Source of the DNA: an uncultured Lachnospiraceae bacterium
GTDB lineage: Bacteria; Bacillota; Clostridia; Lachnospirales; Lachnospiraceae
NCBI GenBank assembly: GCA_958428365.1
Contig: CAUAFT010000013.1
Coordinates: 8,491 to 72,490 of the forward strand
Direction: 5' to 3'
DNA length: 64,000 nt
The notes beneath the pieces are model-generated. The model was not told where the DNA came from, made no database searches, and saw nothing but the letters and a program-made list of their open reading frames with translations. This document shows positions 58,164-64,000 of the stretch, piece by piece. A program made the position numbers and the translations under genes. Within the stretch, counting starts at the first letter, position 1. Every line of letters begins with the position of its first letter.

Positions 58164-60042
58164 TTCTTTTCCTCCATTTCAATAATAATGCTGAGTTGAT
58201 AATAACAAGCACCGAGCCTGCATTGTGTACCAGTGCCCCCACAACAGGATTTAAAATGCCTGTAATTGCCAGAATAATTGCAATGAAATTCAATCCCATG
58301 GAAAATGTCAGGTTACATTTAATCGTTATCATCATCCGCTTAGACAGTGCAAAAAGGTGAGGCAGTTCCTTCACCTCATCGTCTACCAGGGCGATGTCTG
58401 CTGCGTCCACTGCGATATCACTTCCCACGCCGCCCATGGCAATTCCAACGTCCGCTTTTTTGAGTGCGGGAGCATCGTTGACACCGTCGCCGATCATACA
58501 GACAGGTTCTTCTTTCTTTTGGTAGGTATCCATCCATTTCAATTTATCTTCCGGAAGACAGCCTGCATGTACCTCACTGATATGAAGTTGCTCTGCAATG
58601 GTATTTGCGGCATTCTCATGGTCTCCGGTTAAAAGCACTGTCGAGACCCCCAGTGCGTTCAGCCGCCGCATCATCTCACTGCTCTCGGAACGAAGGGTAT
58701 CCGAGAGGACGAGATAACCTGCCAGCTGCTGTGAGATTGCAATATAAATTACCGTACTTCCCTGCATGAGATAGTCTTCCACCTTGGCGCGCACCTCTCC
58801 CGGAAGTTCTACCTGATAATCCAAAAGCATTTCGTCATTTCCCGCTAATACGCTTCTTCCTTCCACGGAGGCAATGACACCCCGTCCGGGAATCATTCGG
58901 AACTGTTCGGATTGCAATTCCCTCTCTCCCCCCGTCTGACTGTAACAGCGGACAATGGCTTTTCCCAGAGGGTGCTCCGAGAACTGCTCGGCGCAGGCGG
59001 CGAAGAAATAAATCTCATCCTCAGAATAGCCGGAACATATGCTTTTTACAGCTGTTACCTCCGGCATTCCGTGGGTCAGGGTTCCTGTCTTATCAAAGGC
59101 AATTCTACGGACTGCTGCCAGCCGTTCCAGGGCATCTCCTTCACGGACGAGAAATCCGTGCTTTGTGGCATTTCCGATTGCCGCCATTATGGCAGTAGGC
59201 GTGGCAAGTACCAGCGCACAGGGGCAGAATACTACCAGAATCGTAACGGCACGGATGATTTCCCCGGAAATGATCCAGGTCAGAAGCGCCGCCGACAGTG
59301 CGATCACCACAATCCAGGTTGCCCAGCGGTCCGCGATTCCCACGATTTTTGCCTTTCCCGCGTCCGCAGACTGTACCAGACGAATCATCCGCTGGATGGA
59401 ACTGTCCTCGCCCACCTTGGCAGCCTCCATCTCAAAGGCACCAAACTGATTCACCGTACCGCTTGAGACCTCGTCTCCCACGGTTTTATCCACGGGGAGG
59501 GATTCTCCCGTCATGACCGCCTGGTTTATGGAGGTCTGTCCCAGGGTAATGACGCCGTCCACGGGAATGCTTTCACCGGGCAATACCCTGAGAATGTCTC
59601 CCACCTGCACCTGCTTTGCGGGAATGATTTTCTCGCCGTTATCTGTGATGACCCGTGCGGTCTGCGGAGTCAGATGAACCAGCTTTTCAATCCCGGCTCT
59701 CGCCTTTGCCACAGTTAAATCCTCAAGCAAAGACCCCAGCTGCATAATAAAGGCGACCTCCCCTGCGGCAAAATCTTCGCCGATACAGACAGAGGCAAGC
59801 AACGCCAGAGATACCAGGACGTCCGCCTTAATGTCAAAGGCGGTAATCAGACCAATGGCCGCCTCTAAAATAATGGGAATCCCACAGAGTACAATGGCGA
59901 TCCACGCCGCATCAAAGGGCAGAGGCAACGGGACAAAAATACTGAAAAGCAATGCCGCACCTGAAATAAACAGCAATAGGATATCTTTTTTTGTGCCGCC
60001 CAAATCCATGAAATATTCCAGTCTTTTTATTATTTGTTTCAT
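58153..60042 (-). CDS. P1B-type heavy-metal-translocating ATPase
   Basis: 629 aa from ATG 60042 (AGAGGAGGATTGCT upstream); the frame to 60108 passes through the promoter. It has six to eight TM helices, the metal motif FCPCALVLATP (about 295), the phosphorylation motif DKTGTLTHG (about 335), SEHPLGKA (about 370) and GDGVNDAPALKKADVG (about 540). The last TM carries HNAGSVLVIINS. There is no N-terminal HMA or CxxC domain. Cys-Pro-Cys suggests Cu+ or Zn2+/Cd2+; the last-helix motif is not the typical CopA one. The CsoR neighbour favours copper. Confidence 0.92.
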   Translation of the reverse strand: MKQIIKRLEYFMDLGGTKKDILLLFISGAALLFSIFVPLPLPFDAAWIAIVLCGIPIILEAAIGLITAFDIKADVLVSLALLASVCIGEDFAAGEVAFIMQLGSLLEDLTVAKARAGIEKLVHLTPQTARVITDNGEKIIPAKQVQVGDILRVLPGESIPVDGVITLGQTSINQAVMTGESLPVDKTVGDEVSSGTVNQFGAFEMEAAKVGEDSSIQRMIRLVQSADAGKAKIVGIADRWATWIVVIALSAALLTWIISGEIIRAVTILVVFCPCALVLATPTAIMAAIGNATKHGFLVREGDALERLAAVRRIAFDKTGTLTHGMPEVTAVKSICSGYSEDEIYFFAACAEQFSEHPLGKAIVRCYSQTGGERELQSEQFRMIPGRGVIASVEGRSVLAGNDEMLLDYQVELPGEVRAKVEDYLMQGSTVIYIAISQQLAGYLVLSDTLRSESSEMMRRLNALGVSTVLLTGDHENAANTIAEQLHISEVHAGCLPEDKLKWMDTYQKKEEPVCMIGDGVNDAPALKKADVGIAMGGVGSDIAVDAADIALVDDEVKELPHLFALSKRMMITIKCNLTFSMGLNFIAIILAITGILNPVVGALVHNAGSVLVIINSALLLKWRKRNDF

Positions 60043-60056
60043 AGCAATCCTCCTCT

Positions 60057-60108
60057 TATACCCATAGGGGTATATGCATATTATACCTATGGGGGTATTG
60101 GTTGTCAA
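60057..60108 (-). promoter_or_regulatory. Consensus promoter and two CsoR-type operators of the metal ATPase
   Basis: The minus strand reads TTGACA (60103-60108), 17 nt, TATAAT (60080-60085). One 16-bp pseudo-palindrome, ATACCTATGGGGGTAT (60083-60098), lies in the spacer and touches the -10; a second, TATACCCATAGGGGTATA (60057-60074), lies just downstream of it. Bound repressor would block RNA polymerase. Confidence 0.85.
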
Positions 60109-60156
60109 GGAGGGCTTTTTATTTCATAGGAAATCCAAAAGAATATCCTATGAAAT

Positions 60157-60181
60157 AAAAAAAGCAGCCATTACTGGCTGC
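60157..60181 (-). terminator. csoR terminator
   Basis: GCAGCC (60164-60169) pairs with GGCTGC (60176-60181), followed on the minus strand by TTTTTTTA. A second long AT-rich stem (60116-60131 with 60146-60161) lies directly beyond. Confidence 0.85.
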
Positions 60182-60240
60182 CTGTGGTCTGGTGAAGTAT
60201 CCCTGATTTTGACTTCGTTCAGAGATTCCATCCCAGTCTG

Positions 60241-60516
60241 TTATTTCATATTTGCAAAACGTTCCACTGCCTTAGTGAAATTCTCAATGGTCTTATCCGC
60301 GTCCCCCTGTTCAATGCCGTCCCGGACACAGTGCTTGATATGTCCCTCTAACACGACCTGACCTGCTTTATGAAGAGCTGATTTTGCCGCATTGATCTGG
60401 GATAGGATGTCTTCACAGGGTACATCCTCATCCACCATTCTATCGATTGCCTGTACCTGTCCGATAATTTTTTTCAGTCTGCGGTGAAGATTGTCCGCAT
60501 CCATACATTGTCTCAT
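60241..60516 (-). CDS. csoR: CsoR-family metal-sensing repressor
   Basis: 91 aa from ATG 60516, 7 nt after GGGAGG; the frame extends five codons more. This all-helical DUF156 protein (LHRRLKKIIGQVQAIDRMV) has the Cu(I)-site triad Cys34, His59, Cys63 (PCEDIL; EGHIKHC), which separates it from the persulfide sensor CstR (no His) and from RcnR. It represses the ATPase gene and itself through the three matching operators, and releases DNA on binding Cu(I) (family inference). Confidence 0.9.
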   Translation of the reverse strand: MRQCMDADNLHRRLKKIIGQVQAIDRMVDEDVPCEDILSQINAAKSALHKAGQVVLEGHIKHCVRDGIEQGDADKTIENFTKAVERFANMK

Positions 60517-60531
60517 TCTTTTGCCTCCCAT

Positions 60532-60586
60532 ATACCGTAAGGGGTATTTGTATATTTATTGTAGGAGGATTATTTTAAATTGTCAA
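60532..60586 (-). promoter_or_regulatory. csoR promoter and operator
   Basis: The minus strand reads TTGACA (60581-60586), 17 nt, TACAAT (60558-60563). A 16-bp operator ATACCGTAAGGGGTAT (60532-60547), like those in front of the ATPase, lies at about +4 to +19, directly before the ribosome binding site. Confidence 0.82.
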
Positions 60587-60641
60587 GCGTTCCGTGGTCT
60601 CTATAAGACATAGAGAATCTTGTTGCACGGCTTCCCCTCCG

Positions 60642-61289
60642 CTATTCTCTGACATCGCGGATAAAATTCGTAAATACCGGCGGTTCTTTTTCCGGCATCT
60701 GTACTCCTGCCTTCTTTCCGGCTTCCAGGCATTTCAGCATATACGCCATATTTTTGGCAAGCACCCGCATGGTATAGAGACCTTCCGCATCTTCCAAAAC
60801 CTCCTCAGGTCTTGCACCGTGTACCATGTTCCAATACCTGGAGGATACGATCGGCATTTCCTGAATCGTAAAGTATTTATTCATTTGGTCAAAGGCTGCG
60901 GTTGTCCCTGCTCTTCTTGCGGAGAGAACACAGGCCGCGGGTTTCATATAAAAGGCTTTGTTGGCATTTCCGCAGACCTCAGAATAAAAGAGCCTGTCCA
61001 TGAATGCGGTCATGTTACCACTTGCTGCTGCATAGTGGACCGGGGTTCCAAAGACAAAACCGTCAGCCTCATATGCTTTTTTCCGCACTTCGTTTACGAT
61101 ATCGTCAAAAACGCACTTTCCTGTCTTTACACAGGATTTACAGGCAATGCATCCTCCAATCGGTTTGTTCCCAATCCAGATTATTTCAGTTTCAACACCT
61201 TCTTTTTGAATCGTCTTTGCCACCTCGTCAAGGGCTGTGTATGTACATCCTTCCTTATGTGGACTTCCGTTTACCAGCAATACTTTCAT
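60642..61289 (-). CDS. NADPH-dependent FMN reductase / iron-sulfur flavoprotein-type
   Basis: 215 aa with a flavodoxin-like fold. LLVNGSPHKEGCTYTAL binds FMN phosphate, and GTPVHYAAASGNMTAFMDR is the second flavin loop. A compact cysteine set at 47, 50, 53 and 59 (CIACKSCVKTGKC) resembles the 4Fe-4S motif of iron-sulfur flavoproteins. It is the last gene of the alcohol-dehydrogenase operon and probably moves electrons to quinones, nitro compounds or stress products. ATG follows GGAGGAATGAGAC. Confidence 0.87.
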   Translation of the reverse strand: MKVLLVNGSPHKEGCTYTALDEVAKTIQKEGVETEIIWIGNKPIGGCIACKSCVKTGKCVFDDIVNEVRKKAYEADGFVFGTPVHYAAASGNMTAFMDRLFYSEVCGNANKAFYMKPAACVLSARRAGTTAAFDQMNKYFTIQEMPIVSSRYWNMVHGARPEEVLEDAEGLYTMRVLAKNMAYMLKCLEAGKKAGVQMPEKEPPVFTNFIRDVRE

Positions 61290-61353
61290 GTCTCATTCCT
61301 CCGCTTTCGCTTTTATTTACTCTGTATCATAGGATAATTTTTACGTTCTTTTT

Positions 61354-61893
61354 TTATACCTGTCTGCCCATCTCATAGGCTTCTTTCATAGCGGGATGGT
61401 TTTTGATTGCACCGGCATCGTAGACGCCTTTTCCACATATGACGCCTTTTTCCACGGAACCGGCAAGACAGACGGCGAAGCCCCGGAAACATTCCAGTGT
61501 ACAGTCCATCACATCCCCGCTGTCTTCAGCTGCCGTCATAATATAGTAAAACTCTTTGTTCTTGATGGATGTCCACTGCGCCACGCATCGGTCAATCAGA
61601 GTTTTCATCTGGGCATCTATGGAGTAGAAGTAAACAGGACTGCTCATTACGATGACATCAGCTTCCTTGATCTTTTCTAAAATCTCTGCCATATCGTCTT
61701 TTATGGCACAGACTCCCTGATGTCCCTTACAATAATAACATGCCATGCAATAACCTATTTTTTTCTCGCGGACAAATATTTTTTCAACCTGATTTCCGCT
61801 CTCCTTTGCGCCCCGTAAGAACTCGTCGCACAGTAAGTCGGAATTGCCGCCTTTGCGGGGACTTCCTGATAAAATCAATACTTTTTTGCTCAT
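61354..61893 (-). CDS. NADPH-dependent FMN reductase / iron-sulfur flavoprotein-type
   Basis: 179 aa and similar in plan to the neighbour: LILSGSPRKGGNSDLL for FMN, SSPVYFYSIDAQMKTLIDR for the second loop, and cysteines at 49, 52, 55 and 62 (CMACYYCKGHQGVC), a CX2CX2CX6C spacing expected for a 4Fe-4S cluster. The two copies share little outside these motifs, so they are old paralogues. ATG follows AAGGAGAGAATC. It lies between the flavodoxin and the other reductase. Confidence 0.87.
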   Translation of the reverse strand: MSKKVLILSGSPRKGGNSDLLCDEFLRGAKESGNQVEKIFVREKKIGYCMACYYCKGHQGVCAIKDDMAEILEKIKEADVIVMSSPVYFYSIDAQMKTLIDRCVAQWTSIKNKEFYYIMTAAEDSGDVMDCTLECFRGFAVCLAGSVEKGVICGKGVYDAGAIKNHPAMKEAYEMGRQV

Positions 61894-61955
61894 GATTCTC
61901 TCCTTCTCTTTTTTCTATAACTGTAGTACATCTGACATTATTATAACGTTTTTGG

Positions 61956-62675
61956 TTATTCTTTTAAATTGTCAAGCCATGAAATAATCTCATCTTCTGC
62001 ATCCTGCACATCATCTCTGGAAATCGTTAACGCATCCTCATATACCCTGGCATCCGGTTCTAATTCTTTGATAGTCTCCACCGTTCCGGCAAGCTGGCTT
62101 CCACCATGGGTACTAAAGGGAATAATGTTTTTTCCCGAAAAATCATATGTATCGAAAAAGGTGTACAGAATCTGTGGCATGTCACTCCACCAGATCGGAT
62201 AGCCCACATAGATATCTGTGTACTCATCTATATTTTCTATCTCCTCCTTTATTGCCGGACGTGCATCCTCACTCTGCTCTTCCCTCGCCAAATCGACTAA
62301 CTCTTCGTGCTCTGTGGTATAAGGTATCTCAGGCTCGATTCGGAAGATGTCTGCCCCTGTATTTTCCTGAATCACATAGGCTACATATTGGGTATTGCCG
62401 AGAACTTCTCCGTCAATTACCACCGCACTGTTTTCCTCTTCCTCCGTCATATTCTCCGGGTCCGTTGTCTCCGGCACCGAGAAGTAGACCACCAGTGACT
62501 TCCCGCCGCTCGCTGTGCTGTTGTCCGCAGTGTTTTCTGCGCTGTTATTTTTTTCTTCGGCTTCTTTTACTCCTCCCGCATTTTTATCCGTGTCCTCTGT
62601 GGAATCAGTCCTCTGACATCCGATAAAGCTGACTGCCATAATAAGTGTAAGGAATAATAAATAGATTTTCTTCAT
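61956..62675 (-). CDS. Extracytoplasmic flavodoxin lipoprotein
   Basis: 239 aa. A lipoprotein signal peptide with lipobox SFIGC (Cys about 20) is followed by an acidic, Asn-rich linker (about 22-58). The flavodoxin domain starts at SLVVYFSVPETTD, with IYVGYPIWWSDMPQILYTF (about 155) and PFSTHGGSQLAG (about 188). It would carry FMN on the outer face of the membrane. It follows the alcohol dehydrogenase by 16 nt. ATG follows CAGGAGGTTTTTT. Confidence 0.88.
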   Translation of the reverse strand: MKKIYLLFLTLIMAVSFIGCQRTDSTEDTDKNAGGVKEAEEKNNSAENTADNSTASGGKSLVVYFSVPETTDPENMTEEEENSAVVIDGEVLGNTQYVAYVIQENTGADIFRIEPEIPYTTEHEELVDLAREEQSEDARPAIKEEIENIDEYTDIYVGYPIWWSDMPQILYTFFDTYDFSGKNIIPFSTHGGSQLAGTVETIKELEPDARVYEDALTISRDDVQDAEDEIISWLDNLKE

Positions 62676-62691
62676 AAAAAACCTCCTGTTC

Positions 62692-63852
62692 CTAAATGCA
62701 TTCTTTTAAGATTTCAAATATTTCTTCATGGGAGAGCTGTTTGCAGCATCCGGCTGTGATATTGCTGCTGTCGGCAACGGACTTCAGCATTTCCAAATCC
62801 GTAATTCCCATTTCCGTAAGGGTGGCAGGCAGACCAATCTCTTTGATAAAATCGGACAGCGCATCAATTCCCGCAAGAGCTGTCTCTTCGTCTGTCTTTC
62901 CTTCCTCTGAGACTCCCCAGACTTCTATTGCGAATCTTTTGAATTTTTCCACGCCCTCCTTATAAATGTGTCGATATAAGACCGGGTGAATCACCGCCAG
63001 ACCCTGACCGTGGTTGCAGTCCGTATATGCCCCTAATTGGTGTTCTATCTGATGCGCCTGAAAATCGGTTATTTTTCCAATCTTTAAGATACCGTTTTCC
63101 GCCATGGCAGAAGCCCACATCAGTTCGCTTCTCGCTTCCAGATCATCGGGATTTTTCATAAGTCTGCGGGCGTTGTAAATCACATTCCGCATGACGGCTT
63201 CACTGATTTCATCGGAAAGAAAACTTTCCTGGGGTTTTCCAAAATAGGTTTCCATTGCGTGGCTTAAGGTGTCGAATGCCCCTGACATGACCTGAGCGAA
63301 TGGCACCGATAAAGTGTATGACGGGTCCATAATTGCAAAATCGGCATGTGCCCCGAATACGCCTGCCTTGATTTTCTTCTCCTCATGGGTAATGACGGCT
63401 CCTGCATTCTGTTCTGCTCCCGTGCCGGAGGCTGTCACCACGGCTCCCATAGGGAGTGCATGCTGCGGATAGCGCTGTCTGCCAAATTCCATCTCCCAGA
63501 TGTCCTCTTCTGTCTTTGCCTGGGAAGCAATGATCTTACAGCAGTCAATGACAGAACCTCCTCCTACGGCAAGGATAAAATCAATCTGTTCCCTCCTTGC
63601 AAGCTCTGCCCCTTCCTGTACCTTTGCGTAGGTCGGATTCGACATAATTCCGGAAAACTCAACTACATTTTTTCCCGCTTCCTTTAAAATTTTCATGATT
63701 TCATCATAAATTCCATTTTTTAAGATGGAACCTCCTCCGTATGCCAGCATGATATTTTTTCCCGTTTTTGCAAGCTCTGACGGGAGGTGTTTTTGCGCTG
63801 CTCCCTGTCCGAAATATACTTTTACCGGATAAGAATATACAAAATCATTCAT
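62692..63852 (-). CDS. Iron-containing alcohol dehydrogenase (YqhD/BdhA-like)
   Basis: 386 aa. It reduces aldehydes with NAD(P)H. The N-terminal dinucleotide domain has LAYGGGSILKNG (about 37) and AVGGGSVIDCCKIIA (about 95). The metal-binding half shows ASGTGAEQNAGAV, GAFDTLSHAMETYF and AHQIEHQLGAYTDCNHGQGLAV, which supply the Asp-His-His-His ligand set. The YVKV/PVKVYFGQGA start is like NADPH-dependent butanol dehydrogenases. It is the first gene of the redox operon; its promoter has a MerR-like layout, so induction by aldehydes or electrophiles is plausible. Confidence 0.92.
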   Translation of the reverse strand: MNDFVYSYPVKVYFGQGAAQKHLPSELAKTGKNIMLAYGGGSILKNGIYDEIMKILKEAGKNVVEFSGIMSNPTYAKVQEGAELARREQIDFILAVGGGSVIDCCKIIASQAKTEEDIWEMEFGRQRYPQHALPMGAVVTASGTGAEQNAGAVITHEEKKIKAGVFGAHADFAIMDPSYTLSVPFAQVMSGAFDTLSHAMETYFGKPQESFLSDEISEAVMRNVIYNARRLMKNPDDLEARSELMWASAMAENGILKIGKITDFQAHQIEHQLGAYTDCNHGQGLAVIHPVLYRHIYKEGVEKFKRFAIEVWGVSEEGKTDEETALAGIDALSDFIKEIGLPATLTEMGITDLEMLKSVADSSNITAGCCKQLSHEEIFEILKECI

Positions 63853-63895
63853 TTTTTTCCTCCTTGTAAAATGTTTTTGATTGGATTATAATGGG

Positions 63896-63926
63896 AGTAT
63901 AACAAGCGGTAGTTACTACCGGTCAA
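63896..63926 (-). promoter_or_regulatory. MerR-type promoter of the alcohol-dehydrogenase operon
   Basis: The minus strand reads TTGACC (63921-63926), 19 nt, TATACT (63896-63901). The overlong spacer holds a perfect palindrome GGTAGT-N-ACTACC (63908-63920) directly against the -35, the hallmark layout of MerR-family activation. The rest of 63927-64000 has T-runs and two TAAATTCGTG direct repeats but no visible gene. Confidence 0.65.
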
Positions 63927-64000
63927 TACCTTTTTTTATTTTTTTCGTAAAATGTAAAATTAAATTCGTGTTTTACCAACTAAATTCGTGATAGATGATT

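Noticed and set aside
60241..60516. CstR persulfide sensor
   Set aside because: The His of the Cys-His-Cys triad is present, which CstR proteins lack.

Overview
The window reads as the chromosome of a Gram-positive, anaerobic Clostridia member, most likely a gut Lachnospiraceae (Blautia/Dorea/Mediterraneibacter-like). The basis is: AGGAGG-type ribosome binding sites almost everywhere; the SCIFF peptide and its radical-SAM maturase beside a fused SecDF; a crotonase of the butyrate pathway; a T-box-controlled isoleucyl-tRNA synthetase; and monoderm-style MacB transporters and lipoproteins. No rRNA, tRNA, CRISPR array, prophage or transposase gene was seen. Most genes lie on the minus strand.

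Layout. 1-3.6 kb: a response regulator, bacitracin-type ABC exporter and histidine kinase operon. 3.6-10.7 kb: carA-carB, coaBC and serS, where carA and serS have possible attenuator hairpins. 10.8-15.6 kb: a MacB-like exporter with two adaptor proteins. 15.7-21.6 kb: glyA, DUF1294, secDF, scfB, scfA (a 47-aa six-cysteine peptide) and a TIGR04086 membrane protein. 21.7-28.9 kb: a small alarmone synthetase, a conserved small protein, an rRNA methyltransferase, pfkA, dnaE and a HEPN/MNT toxin-antitoxin-like pair. 29-31.4 kb: a polar amino-acid ABC importer whose binding protein looks circularly permuted. 31.4-35.3 kb: an EF-hand protein, an AAA/PD-(D/E)XK protein and a FadR-type regulator. 35.4-39.3 kb: a three-gene redox operon (CrtI-like flavoprotein, FNR/2Fe-2S reductase, and a Lon-like AAA+ protein without a protease domain). 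39.5-46.3 kb: glgP and ileS, with a T-box followed by a leader of several hundred bases that carries two related palindromic elements. 46.4-52 kb: pncB, a glycosyltransferase, UDP-galactopyranose mutase and mutY, separated by structured intergenic DNA. 52.2-57.9 kb: stand-alone crt, then a two-component system divergent from a large ABC exporter. 58-60.6 kb: a P1B-type metal ATPase, a 58-aa membrane protein and a CsoR repressor, with three matching operator sites. 60.6-64 kb: an alcohol dehydrogenase, flavodoxin and two iron-sulfur flavoprotein-type genes behind a promoter with MerR-type geometry.

The observations I rate highest are the rearranged solute-binding protein, the two core elements nested inside unrelated perfect palindromes (with compensatory base changes), and the redox operon with its Lon-derived AAA+ partner. 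Functions are family-level inferences from translated sequence; no database search was possible.
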